64,000 nt of DNA from Bacteroidales bacterium UBA5287 (lineage in GTDB: Bacteria > Bacteroidota > Bacteroidia > Bacteroidales > Dysgonomonadaceae), in the NCBI GenBank assembly GCA_002411345.1, contig DHSL01000024.1, positions 33,428-97,427 of the forward strand, given 5' to 3'. Position 1 is the first letter of the stretch, and each line of letters starts with the position of its first letter. Shown here one piece after another: positions 9,573 to 18,236 of the stretch. A program made the position numbers and the translations under genes. Below the pieces are notes generated by a model, which was given only the letters and a program-made list of their open reading frames with translations, was not told the DNA's origin and did no database searches.

Positions 9573-11189
9573 ATGAAAACGAAGATCATACAATATATAA
9601 CTATATTTTTATTTGGTATAATTACACTTTCATCGTGTAATGATTTGGATTTGGCGCCAACCAATAAATTCACTGATGCCAATTACTGGACTTCCACAGA
9701 GAAAGCAACTGCAGTACTTAACATGGCATATAGCCAGATGTTTGGGTCCAATTACTTTTTCGCTAACGAACGTTTATCTGACAATCTTTATGAAGGAAGA
9801 GGCAATTCTGACGAGAAAATCATTACTTCCGGTCAAGCAGATGCCGCATTAGGTCGTTTTGCAAATGAGTGGAGAAATTGTTATGAAGGTATTAAGACCT
9901 GCCATATTTTCCTGGACAACATAGATTTAGTTCCTAATATGGACAACGTTTTAAAAGAAAGAATGAAATCAGAGATTCGTTTTATTCGCGCGTTTTTGTT
10001 TTTCAGATTAACAAATCATTATGGAGACGTTCCTTTTTTTGATTATAATATTTCGTTACAAGAAGCAAATACAATTTCCCGTACTTCAAAAGATGAGGTA
10101 TTAAAATTTGTACGCGATGAATTAAATGAGATTGTTAGTTCCTTGCCAAAAAAAGGTGAATATGCAGCTAAAGATAATGGAAGAATCACGCAAGGTGCTG
10201 TAATGACATTGTTGGCCCGTACATATCTGTACGAAAGTGATTGGGCTAATGTTGTATCAGTAACTGAAAAAATCATGAATGGTGATTATGGTCAATATCA
10301 ATTATTTTCCAGCTACGAAGGTCTTTTCTTGCCCGAAAACGAACTCAATGATGAGGTAATTCTTGATATGGGATATACTTTGAATATGAGAACCTGGAGT
10401 GAGATGTATGATGCAATTCCTCTTTCTGTTGGAGGTCGTATCAATGCTTTTGCTCCGACACAAGAGTTAGTTGATGATTATATTATGAAGAATGGCAAAG
10501 CTATAAATGAAAATGGTTCCGGTTATGACGAAAATAATCCTTATATAAACAGAGATCCTCGATTTGGTGCAACCATTGTTTATCATGGTTATCAATGGAA
10601 AAAGGCAAATGGTACAATTTCTACTATTTATATTAAGCCCGGTTCATCAGCAAATGCAGGAGCTTCAAATTTAGATGAATATGCTGGTCCAGGTCAAAAT
10701 TCAACTGCAACCGGATACTACATAAGGAAGTATTTTGATCCTACTGCTCCAGAGGGAATAGCTGCCGGATTAAATTTAATTTTAATGCGATATGCCGATG
10801 TTCTTTTAATGTATGCTGAGGCAAAGAATGAATTAGGTCAAATGAATGAAGCTGTATGGAACCAAACTATTCGTCCTATTCGTGTACGAGCTGGTTTTAC
10901 CGATGCATCAGCATTGAATTATCCTTCCAGTGATCTTCAACAGATTATACGTCGTGAACGTCGTTCCGAACTTGCTATTGAAGGATTACGGTTGTTTGAT
11001 ATTCGTCGTTGGGGAATCATTGAGTCTGTGATGAATGTTGCTCCCAAAGGTGCAAAATTTGCTGCAGGTAATACTCAGTATATCACTTTGGATCAGAGAA
11101 GATTTAACAAAGACAGGGATTACTTGTTTGCCATTCCGCAGTCGCAACGAGATATCAACAAAAATCTCACTCAGAATCCTGAATATTAA
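9573..11189 (+). CDS. SusD-type surface glycan-binding lipoprotein
   Basis: The 538-residue protein has a lipobox Cys at residue 22 and the alpha-helical SusD fold, with recognisable SusD segments such as EIRFIRAFLFFRLTNHYGDVP (about residue 130) and RRERRSELAIEGLRLFDIRRWG near the C terminus. It forms the lid of the SusC channel and binds the glycan. It follows susC by 11 bases. Confidence 0.96.
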   Translation: MKTKIIQYITIFLFGIITLSSCNDLDLAPTNKFTDANYWTSTEKATAVLNMAYSQMFGSNYFFANERLSDNLYEGRGNSDEKIITSGQADAALGRFANEWRNCYEGIKTCHIFLDNIDLVPNMDNVLKERMKSEIRFIRAFLFFRLTNHYGDVPFFDYNISLQEANTISRTSKDEVLKFVRDELNEIVSSLPKKGEYAAKDNGRITQGAVMTLLARTYLYESDWANVVSVTEKIMNGDYGQYQLFSSYEGLFLPENELNDEVILDMGYTLNMRTWSEMYDAIPLSVGGRINAFAPTQELVDDYIMKNGKAINENGSGYDENNPYINRDPRFGATIVYHGYQWKKANGTISTIYIKPGSSANAGASNLDEYAGPGQNSTATGYYIRKYFDPTAPEGIAAGLNLILMRYADVLLMYAEAKNELGQMNEAVWNQTIRPIRVRAGFTDASALNYPSSDLQQIIRRERRSELAIEGLRLFDIRRWGIIESVMNVAPKGAKFAAGNTQYITLDQRRFNKDRDYLFAIPQSQRDINKNLTQNPEY

Positions 11190-11221
11190 CATAATAAAGT
11201 TAATAACTAAAATATCACAAA

Positions 11222-12349
11222 ATGAAAACAATATATATAAAACTTATCATGCTTTCCTCTCTGATTTTTGCTTTTATGGCATGTAGCAGTGATGGAGAAG
11301 TGAGAGATTTGGGTGTAACACCCGTTAAAACGCTTTATGAACCGACAGACGGAAGAACGCTTGTACTTCAGTCATCTGCTTCGGCCATGTTGTATTTTGA
11401 ATGGGAACCTTCGAGAGCAGAAGATAGTGGGGCAGTGCTCTATGAAGTTGCTTTTGATAAAGCTGATGGAAATTTCAGTAATCCTGTAGCCATTATTGCT
11501 TCCGATAATAACGGCGGGAGCAATCACGCTACAATCACTCATAAACAATTGAATCAAATAGCAGCACTCGCAGGTATTGAATCTGCAGCTCAAGGTACGC
11601 TTAAATGGACTGTATATGCATCTAAAGGCATTAATCCTGTTAAAGCAGAGCAGGAACGAACATTAACTGTTACAAGACTTGCAGGATTTGCTAATATACC
11701 AGATCAATTGTTCATCACCGGTATAGCAACAGAAGGAGGAGTTGATTTGTCCAAGGCAATAAAAATGAAGAAAATCAATGAAGGTGAATTTGAAATTTAT
11801 ACCAAGTTGACGGAGGGTCAATCTTTTCACTTTGTGAATTCTTCCACTGGCGAACCTATTGTTTATTCATTAAATGGAGAGAAAATTGTAGAGGGAGGTA
11901 GTTCCACTGTAACTAAAACAGGAATTTACAAATACTATCTCGACTTCAATATTGGATCATTTACGACTAAAGAGGTAACAAAAGTCAATCTCTATTTATG
12001 TTGGTCACAAAGAAAAATTGAATTACCCTATAAAGGTTTTGGTGTATGGGAACTGACAAACTACACTATTACAGGCCTTACTGGTAATGACAATAACGAT
12101 GACCGTTATAAGTTCAGGATGGAAAGTTCTGCGGGAGAGACCGAGTGGAGATCACCTGCCAATGACAGTAAACCTTCAGGAAATGAGGCATATTATTATA
12201 TGGTTGAAAAAGATAATGTTCAGCAGTGGACTGACGGACAGATATGGAAAAGTCCTTCAACCACAGGATGGAGTGATAAAACATATGATTTAATGTTTTC
12301 TCTGAATTCTGAACGAGCATATACACATAATTTAATCATAAAAGAATAA
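11222..12349 (+). CDS. SusE/SusF-type outer-membrane lipoprotein (copy 1)
   Basis: The 375-residue protein has a lipobox Cys at residue 21, an N-terminal SusE-like Ig domain (about residues 35-150) and a C-terminal beta-rich part that probably binds carbohydrate. It is clearly related to the next gene: both share the KTL-x-EP opening, FEWE, a DKADG/DKVDG-x-FSNP segment, HKQLN, KWTV and VTRLAGF or ITRLAGF in the same order. It lies 32 bases after susD. Surface glycan binding is inferred from the family and from position. Confidence 0.88.
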   Translation: MKTIYIKLIMLSSLIFAFMACSSDGEVRDLGVTPVKTLYEPTDGRTLVLQSSASAMLYFEWEPSRAEDSGAVLYEVAFDKADGNFSNPVAIIASDNNGGSNHATITHKQLNQIAALAGIESAAQGTLKWTVYASKGINPVKAEQERTLTVTRLAGFANIPDQLFITGIATEGGVDLSKAIKMKKINEGEFEIYTKLTEGQSFHFVNSSTGEPIVYSLNGEKIVEGGSSTVTKTGIYKYYLDFNIGSFTTKEVTKVNLYLCWSQRKIELPYKGFGVWELTNYTITGLTGNDNNDDRYKFRMESSAGETEWRSPANDSKPSGNEAYYYMVEKDNVQQWTDGQIWKSPSTTGWSDKTYDLMFSLNSERAYTHNLIIKE

Positions 12350-12353
12350 TCAT

Positions 12354-13496
12354 ATGAAAAAGATATTTTTAAGAATGACTTTTATTGCATTCGTTATTTT
12401 CCTTTTCGTAGGATGTAATGATACAATGGGTGAGCCAGACAATAGCCTTACAGACGTAAAAACCTTGATTGAGCCAATGGATCAAAATGAGATTGTCCTT
12501 TTGCCAACTGCTTCCGCTTCAGTTTATTTTGAGTGGGAACATGCGGATATGGATGGTGGTCCTGCTTTATATCAAATTGCTTTTGACAAGGTTGATGGAG
12601 ATTTTTCCAATCCTCTATATATGGCCTATTCAGGTAATAATGGATTAAACAATAACATCACATTGTCTCACAAACAACTTAATAAGATTGTAGGTATGAC
12701 AGGAGTAGGGCCTTCTGCAAAAGGTACGATAAAATGGACTGTTTTTTCATCTAAAGGACTTCGTTCCATTAAATCTGCTAAAGAGAACCAGCTGATAATT
12801 ACTCGATTGGCAGGTTTTGCCGAAGAAGATATTCCAGTAGACCTTTTTGTTACCGGTGAAGCATCTGAAGGTGGTACTGATCTTGCGAAGGCACATCAAA
12901 TGAAAGCCATTTCAACCGGTGAATTTGAAGTTTACACCAAACTGAAAGCAGGTGAACCATTTTATTTTGTAAGCGCGACTTCCGGAACATCCAAGAGATT
13001 TTCCATTGAAGAAGGTTTAGTAAAAAAAGAAGGTTCATCAACTGTAGCAACTGATGGAGTATATAGGATTACTCTTGATTTTAATACAGGTGCAAGTACT
13101 ACAACTCTTATTACACGAGTTGCATTCTATTTCAGTCCTGAAGGAAAAATTCTATTTGACATTCCTTACAAAGGTTATGGTGTATACCAAACAACAGCTA
13201 CAGTAACCTTTAAACAAGAAGGATGGGGTCGTGATGAACGTTATAAATTCAGGATGTTTGTAAAAGAGAATGGAGGTGCCGGTGAAGAAAAAGAGTTTGA
13301 GTGGGGTACATTGAATCAGACTGACTCCAGACCTACCGCTACTAGTCCAGCATCATACTATTATATTAAGTTGATGAATCCTACTCAATGGGATAATAAA
13401 TGGAAGTTAATGGGTGATTTTGATGGTAATCCAGGTATATATACTATTTATTTGCAGGCAGATAAACCATATACCCATTCTATCACTAAACCATAA
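12354..13496 (+). CDS. SusE/SusF-type outer-membrane lipoprotein (copy 2)
   Basis: The 380-residue protein has a lipobox Cys at residue 21 and the same domain order as the gene before it, four bases away. The N-terminal Ig domains of the two are very alike, while the C-terminal parts differ more, which suggests an old tandem duplication followed by change in the glycan-binding part. A hairpin lies shortly after its stop codon. Confidence 0.87.
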   Translation: MKKIFLRMTFIAFVIFLFVGCNDTMGEPDNSLTDVKTLIEPMDQNEIVLLPTASASVYFEWEHADMDGGPALYQIAFDKVDGDFSNPLYMAYSGNNGLNNNITLSHKQLNKIVGMTGVGPSAKGTIKWTVFSSKGLRSIKSAKENQLIITRLAGFAEEDIPVDLFVTGEASEGGTDLAKAHQMKAISTGEFEVYTKLKAGEPFYFVSATSGTSKRFSIEEGLVKKEGSSTVATDGVYRITLDFNTGASTTTLITRVAFYFSPEGKILFDIPYKGYGVYQTTATVTFKQEGWGRDERYKFRMFVKENGGAGEEKEFEWGTLNQTDSRPTATSPASYYYIKLMNPTQWDNKWKLMGDFDGNPGIYTIYLQADKPYTHSITKP

Positions 13497-13513
13497 ATAG
13501 AAAAATGTAATGA

Positions 13514-13561
13514 AAAGTAAGAATGGAGTTATTTATCAATATAATCATCCATTCTTACTTT
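13514..13561 (+). terminator. Hairpin after the SusE/SusF genes
   Basis: A perfect 13-base-pair stem (13514-13526 with 13549-13561) encloses a 22-base loop and runs into a T-rich stretch (TTTCTTTG). It may end or weaken transcription before the GH76 gene, giving more transporter and binding proteins than enzyme. The long loop makes it less typical. Confidence 0.5.
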
Positions 13562-13666
13562 CTTTGCTGTTTCCAGTTAAATGCCCAGTTGCAAAAACTT
13601 TATTGAATATTTAATGCACAACAATTTATCCCATGATGGGAGTTAGAACAATTGAAAATATTTAAA

Positions 13667-14797
13667 ATGAAAAAACAACTACTGTTACTTTTACTGATTA
13701 TTCCCTTATTGTTTGCATGTGGGAGTGAGAATCAACCAGATCCTGGAAATAATAACAACAAAGATAGTATTAATTGGAATTCAGCAGCAAATGCCGGAAG
13801 TCAAGCATTAATATCTTCTTTTTGGAATATAAACGGGAAATATTTTAATACCGATAATAGTGGAAACACCACATTTCAGTATTGGCCAAATGCACATGCA
13901 TTAGATGTACTTATAGATGCTTATTTGAGGACAAACGATACTTATTATAAAAGTTATTTCGATAGATGGTATACGGGTGTGAAAGCAGCTAACGGTAATA
14001 GTTGGAATAATGATTTTTATGATGATATGGAGTGGAATGCTTTAGCTTTGCTCCGAGCCTACAAGGCTACGAATGATACACGTTATAAAGACGCAGCATT
14101 GGAACTTTGGGGATATATTAAGTTGGGATGGAATGATAATGCAGGAGGTGGAATAACCTGGAAAAAAGGAATGGAATATAGCAAAAATGCTTGTTCAAAT
14201 GGTCCTGCAGCCATACTCGCTGCCCGTCTTTATCAAGAGTTTGGAAATGTAGAAGATAAGGAATGGGCTGTAAAGATTTATAATTGGCTTAAGTCGACAT
14301 TGGTAAATACCAACAACGGTATGGTTTACGATAATATTGACTCGAGAACGGGAATTATTAAGAAAGAGTGGATCTTTACTTATAATCAAGGAACATATAT
14401 AGGTGCTGCAGTTGAATTACATAAAATTTTCAACGAAAAGGCTTATCTTAACGATGCTATTTTAGCAGCAGATTATACAATCAGCAGTTTAGTAGATAAT
14501 TCCATTCTGAAGAGTGAAGGAACTGGTGACGGTGGACTTTTTAAGGGAGTCTTTGTTCGCTATTTCACACAACTTATCCAACAAGAACGACTTGATTCAC
14601 CTATCAGAAAGCGATATGTTCAGTTTATGAAACTCAACGCTGAGACCCTATGGAATCAGGGCACCAACAAATCAGGTACATTTTTTGGTCCAAATTGGAG
14701 AGTTAAACCAGGAGCCACTATAGGATTAACAGAACAACTAAGTGGATGTATGTTGATTGAAGCAGCTGCATTATTAGATAACAAAAAACTCCTATAA
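13667..14797 (+). CDS. GH76-type lipoprotein (alpha-1,6-mannanase family)
   Basis: From the ATG at 13667 (a TTG 15 bases upstream is not needed) the protein has 376 residues, a lipobox Cys at residue 18 and an (alpha/alpha)6-barrel pattern. The adjacent aspartates D119-D120 in YDDMEWNALALLRAY match the paired catalytic Asp of GH76 endo-alpha-1,6-mannanases. WPNAHALD and TYNQGTYIGAAVELH segments also fit that family. It is the only plain glycoside hydrolase of this locus and is probably surface- or periplasm-facing. The bond it cuts is inferred from family; GH76 is not uniform in specificity. Confidence 0.85.
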   Translation: MKKQLLLLLLIIPLLFACGSENQPDPGNNNNKDSINWNSAANAGSQALISSFWNINGKYFNTDNSGNTTFQYWPNAHALDVLIDAYLRTNDTYYKSYFDRWYTGVKAANGNSWNNDFYDDMEWNALALLRAYKATNDTRYKDAALELWGYIKLGWNDNAGGGITWKKGMEYSKNACSNGPAAILAARLYQEFGNVEDKEWAVKIYNWLKSTLVNTNNGMVYDNIDSRTGIIKKEWIFTYNQGTYIGAAVELHKIFNEKAYLNDAILAADYTISSLVDNSILKSEGTGDGGLFKGVFVRYFTQLIQQERLDSPIRKRYVQFMKLNAETLWNQGTNKSGTFFGPNWRVKPGATIGLTEQLSGCMLIEAAALLDNKKLL

Positions 14798-14863
14798 AAC
14801 ATATATGTATATAGTGAATAATAAATAGAGATTAATAATGTTTTAGGGTTTAAAAAGCTAATA

Positions 14864-14903
14864 TTTTCACAAGATCCTCTTGAAAAGGAGTGTCTTGTGA
14901 AAA
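14864..14903 (+). terminator. Long hairpin after the GH76 gene
   Basis: An 11-base-pair perfect stem (TTTTCACAAGA, 14864-14874; TCTTGTGAAAA, 14893-14903) carries, past a three-base bulge, a second four-base-pair stem (14875-14878 with 14886-14889) and a seven-base loop. It begins 66 bases after the GH76 stop. There is no real T run after it, so it may be a 3'-end stabilising structure rather than a strong terminator. Confidence 0.5.
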
Positions 14904-15292
14904 ATAGCTTACTAAAAGTGTCGTAGTTTGCAGCATGTTCAGCTTAACCTTGTCCTTTATCAAAAGAAAAAAGAAATATATTTTCCGCATTGTTTTTTGT
15001 GACCTGTTTACTAATTACTCTACTATCAGCTTAATCTATTGATTCTTCAAGAGCTATTACTTTTGAATTTTCGTAAGTTGTCATAATTTCATTTTATGAT
15101 AGCAGTCGTAAAATAATATTTTATTATACTGCATGGTTATTTGAGCGCTAATTTATTTAAATTAAATAAAATGAAAAATATGGAGAGAATCTCATAATTA
15201 AGTCATGATGTTGGTTAACATATGATATTAAGTTTTAGATATTTTCAAATTGTTCAGAATTTCACATTTATAGATTATAATATATATATTTT

Positions 15293-15323
15293 TTTGACCA
15301 ACAAGAAATAATTATTAAATTTG
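15293..15323 (+). promoter_or_regulatory. Promoter of the uronate (kdu/kdg) operon
   Basis: TTTG (15293-15296) and TAAATTTG (15316-15323) are both exact matches to the Bacteroidetes -33 and -7 elements with 19 bases between. Transcription would start near 15330, leaving a leader of about 90 bases before kduI. Confidence 0.75.
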
Positions 15324-15335
15324 TGTAGGTACACA
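15322..15335. promoter_or_regulatory. Inverted repeat over the start site of the uronate operon
   Basis: TGTGTA-GG-TACACA is a perfect six-base inverted repeat with a two-base spacer. It begins in the -7 element and covers the expected transcription start, the classic place for a repressor operator. No regulator gene lies nearby. A GntR- or LacI-type repressor responding to a uronate intermediate would fit, but that is inferred. Confidence 0.5.
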
Positions 15336-15418
15336 TGTAAGCAGGAATTTAAACTAATAATATTGTCTAAGTTAACTACAGAGAGAAGAAATTAAATATA
15401 AGTAAAGGGTAGATAGAA

Positions 15419-16261
15419 ATGAAAACAAATTATGAACTACGATATTCAGCACATCCTGAAGATGCTAAATCTTATGACACACAACGTTTGCGCAGGGATT
15501 TCTTAATTGAAAAAATATTTAGTCAAGACGAAGTAAACATGGTATATTCCATGTATGACCGTATGATTGTTGGCGGTGCAATGCCGGTAAATGAATCGTT
15601 GCAGCTAGAAGCAATTGATCCTTTGAAACAACCAGTTTTCTTGCATAGTCGCGAGATCGGAATATATAATGTTGGTGGCAAGGGTAAAGTTAAAGTTGGA
15701 GCATCTGTTTTTGAGCTCAATTATAAAGAAGCATTGTATTTAGGCTCAGGAGATAGAGAAGTTTTTTTTGAAAGTGATGACTCTACAAAACCTGCTAAAT
15801 TTTACTTCAATTCTGCAACAGCTCATCGAAATTACCCTGATAAAAAAGTTACAAAAGCGGATGCTGTTGTTGCTGAACTAGGAACCCTTGAAACATCCAA
15901 TCATCGTAATATCAACAAAATGATTGTAAATCAAGTGTTGCCAACTTGTCAACTTCAAATGGGTATGACAGAACTGGCCCCAGGAAGCGTATGGAATACT
16001 ATGCCGGCTCATGTGCATTCTCGTAGAATGGAAGCCTATTTTTACTTTGAAGTACCCGAAGATCAGGCAGTCTGCCACTTTATGGGAGAGGTTGATGAAA
16101 CACGACATATTTGGATGAAAGGTGACCAAGCAGTACTATCACCAGAATGGTCTATTCACTCTGCAGCAGCTACAAGTAATTACACCTTTATTTGGGGGAT
16201 GGCCGGAGAAAACCTTGATTATGGTGATCAAGACTTTTCAAAAATTGTTGAATTAAAATAA
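15419..16261 (+). CDS. kduI: 5-dehydro-4-deoxy-D-glucuronate isomerase
   Basis: KduI converts 4-deoxy-L-threo-5-hexosulose uronate to 3-deoxy-D-glycero-2,5-hexodiulosonate in the cytoplasm. The 280-residue length matches the family. The cupin zinc ligands are present as H198, H200, E205 and H247, each offset by two from those of the E. coli enzyme. It opens the operon and is followed by kduD after 12 bases. Confidence 0.96.
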   Translation: MKTNYELRYSAHPEDAKSYDTQRLRRDFLIEKIFSQDEVNMVYSMYDRMIVGGAMPVNESLQLEAIDPLKQPVFLHSREIGIYNVGGKGKVKVGASVFELNYKEALYLGSGDREVFFESDDSTKPAKFYFNSATAHRNYPDKKVTKADAVVAELGTLETSNHRNINKMIVNQVLPTCQLQMGMTELAPGSVWNTMPAHVHSRRMEAYFYFEVPEDQAVCHFMGEVDETRHIWMKGDQAVLSPEWSIHSAAATSNYTFIWGMAGENLDYGDQDFSKIVELK

Positions 16262-16273
16262 AAAAGAAACAAA

Positions 16274-17065
16274 ATGGTCAATTTTTCATTAGAAGGTAAA
16301 ATAGCGCTTGTAACGGGAGCTTCGTATGGTATTGGTTTTGCAATAGCTACTGCTTATGCAGAAGCAGGAGCAAAAATAGTATTTAATGATATCAACCAAT
16401 CATTAGTAGATAAGGGTATTGCATCTTATAAAGAAAAAGGCATAGAAGCATACGGTTACGTTTGTGATGTGACAGATGAAGATGCTGTAAATTCTTTTAT
16501 TAAAACTGTTGAGAAAGAGGTTGGTCCCATTGATATATTAGTTAACAATGCTGGTATCATTAAACGCATTCCGATGCATGAAATGTCCGCTGCTGAGTTC
16601 CGTCAAGTGATCGACATTGATCTGAATGGTCCTTTTATTGTCTCAAAAGCCGTTATTCCTCAGATGATAAAAAAAGGTCACGGAAAGATTATCAATATCT
16701 GTTCCATGATGAGTGAGCTGGGGCGTGAAACTGTCTCAGCTTATGCTGCAGCTAAAGGAGGATTAAAAATGTTGACTAAAAATATTTGTTCTGAATATGG
16801 TGGTTATAATATACAATGCAACGGAATTGGTCCGGGTTATATTGCTACTCCCCAGACTGCACCATTGCGGGAAAAACAGTCTGATGGTTCGCTCCACCCA
16901 TTTGATGCATTTATTGTTTCAAAAACACCAGCAGCTCGTTGGGGTACAACAGATGATCTGAAAGGTCCAGCTATTTTTCTTGCTTCTGAAGCATCTGATT
17001 TTGTCAATGGACATATTTTGTATGTTGATGGCGGAATTTTGGCATATATTGGTAAACAACCGTAG
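16274..17065 (+). CDS. kduD: 2-dehydro-3-deoxy-D-gluconate 5-dehydrogenase
   Basis: KduD reduces the product of KduI to 2-keto-3-deoxy-D-gluconate with NAD(P)H. The 263-residue protein is a classical short-chain dehydrogenase: cofactor motif TGASYGIG (residues 14-21), NNAG (91-94), and catalytic S144, Y157 and K161. It lies between kduI and a DUF4861 gene in one operon. The assignment within the large SDR family rests on this context and on the overall KduD-like sequence. Confidence 0.94.
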   Translation: MVNFSLEGKIALVTGASYGIGFAIATAYAEAGAKIVFNDINQSLVDKGIASYKEKGIEAYGYVCDVTDEDAVNSFIKTVEKEVGPIDILVNNAGIIKRIPMHEMSAAEFRQVIDIDLNGPFIVSKAVIPQMIKKGHGKIINICSMMSELGRETVSAYAAAKGGLKMLTKNICSEYGGYNIQCNGIGPGYIATPQTAPLREKQSDGSLHPFDAFIVSKTPAARWGTTDDLKGPAIFLASEASDFVNGHILYVDGGILAYIGKQP

Positions 17066-17095
17066 AAACTGCTTTAATCTTAAAACTGAAATCAA

Positions 17096-18235
17096 ATGAA
17101 ATCAACAAATATTTTACAATTATTATTGGCTGTCTTGCTAATTGGTTGTGGTTCATCTAAAAAAGATTTGATTGTAACAGTCAATAATGCAAGTTTATTA
17201 GACAGGAATAATGAGATGGTGGAAATAGCGTGGAATAACGTGAAACAAAAGTTATCTCTTGCTGCTGATCAAAAAATCATAGTTACTGATAAGGATGGAC
17301 GTCAAATTCCTTATCAACTAGTGACAAATGGTTCTGACAGCGTTGAGATGCTTATTTTTCCCGTTTCGTTGAATGCGGTACAAGAAGTATCTTATTCTAT
17401 TTCTGTAGGGGAACCGGAATCTTATCAACCACTTGTTTATGGTCGACTAGTACCTGAAAGAAAAGATGATTTTGCTTGGGAAAACAACAGAACAGCATTT
17501 AGGGTGTATGGACCCGCACTGAAAGCAACCGGGGAGATCAGCAACGGAATGGATTTCTGGGCAAAAAAGACTGATTCGTTGATTATTGATAAATGGTATA
17601 AAAACGATTTAACAGGTGTGGCATCATATCATGAGGATCACGGTGAAGGTCTTGATTTTTATAAGGTTGGAAGAACTCTTGGACTTGGGATGACAGCTCC
17701 TGTTGATAATGATACACTCTGTCTTGGTGATAATTTTGTTAAAGCAGAGATTTTGGATAATGGACCACTACGCATCACATTCAAACTTAATTATGATCCT
17801 TATGTTTCTGGCAGACATATGATTACTGAAACAAGGATAATTTCACTCGATGCATATCGCCTTTTCAATAAAGTGACCAATATCTTCGAGACTGATACAA
17901 CCGAACTTACAGTTGCAACTGGTATTGTGATGACACTGGACAAACCTGAGATCATTTATGGACACAATGCCGGCATAATTGCTTATGAAACTCCCAGTAA
18001 TGACTCTAACGGGATCATCTACACTGCGGCTATTAATCCAAAGGGATTTGGAATCATCAAGGTATCCGGTGGACATTATCTGGGACTGAATAATTATCAA
18101 ACCGGAACCCCTTACATTTATTACACAGGAGGAGGTTGGAGTAAAGCCGGATTCGATAGCTTTGAAGACTGGACTAAATTTGTTGAAACCGAGAAAGAGA
18201 AAATAGAACAACCGCTAGTTATTAAAATCAATTAA
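17096..18235 (+). CDS. DUF4861 family lipoprotein of the uronate operon
   Basis: The 379-residue protein has a lipobox Cys at residue 18 and a beta-rich body. It fits the DUF4861 family found in Bacteroidetes loci for uronate-containing glycans. Its two flanking pairs, kduI-kduD and kdgK-kdgA, make a complete cytoplasmic pathway; this gene alone has no assigned step, and the lipoprotein signal puts it outside the inner membrane. It could process unsaturated uronides in the periplasm, before uptake. That role is inferred. It ends one base before the kdgK start codon. Confidence 0.75.
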   Translation: MKSTNILQLLLAVLLIGCGSSKKDLIVTVNNASLLDRNNEMVEIAWNNVKQKLSLAADQKIIVTDKDGRQIPYQLVTNGSDSVEMLIFPVSLNAVQEVSYSISVGEPESYQPLVYGRLVPERKDDFAWENNRTAFRVYGPALKATGEISNGMDFWAKKTDSLIIDKWYKNDLTGVASYHEDHGEGLDFYKVGRTLGLGMTAPVDNDTLCLGDNFVKAEILDNGPLRITFKLNYDPYVSGRHMITETRIISLDAYRLFNKVTNIFETDTTELTVATGIVMTLDKPEIIYGHNAGIIAYETPSNDSNGIIYTAAINPKGFGIIKVSGGHYLGLNNYQTGTPYIYYTGGGWSKAGFDSFEDWTKFVETEKEKIEQPLVIKIN

Positions 18236-18236
18236 T

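Larger units (their letters stand above)
14798..15418. other. Intergenic region between GH76 gene and uronate operon
   Basis: These 621 bases hold no gene that could be supported. They contain a hairpin at 14864-14903, a strong promoter at 15293-15323 and an inverted repeat at 15322-15335. The part between about 14910 and 15290 is AT-rich, with no recognised element. Confidence 0.7.

Noticed and set aside
17843..18211. A 122-codon open frame on the minus strand inside the DUF4861 gene.
   Set aside because: It is a shadow of the plus-strand gene, has no plausible start context and its composition is unlike a real protein.
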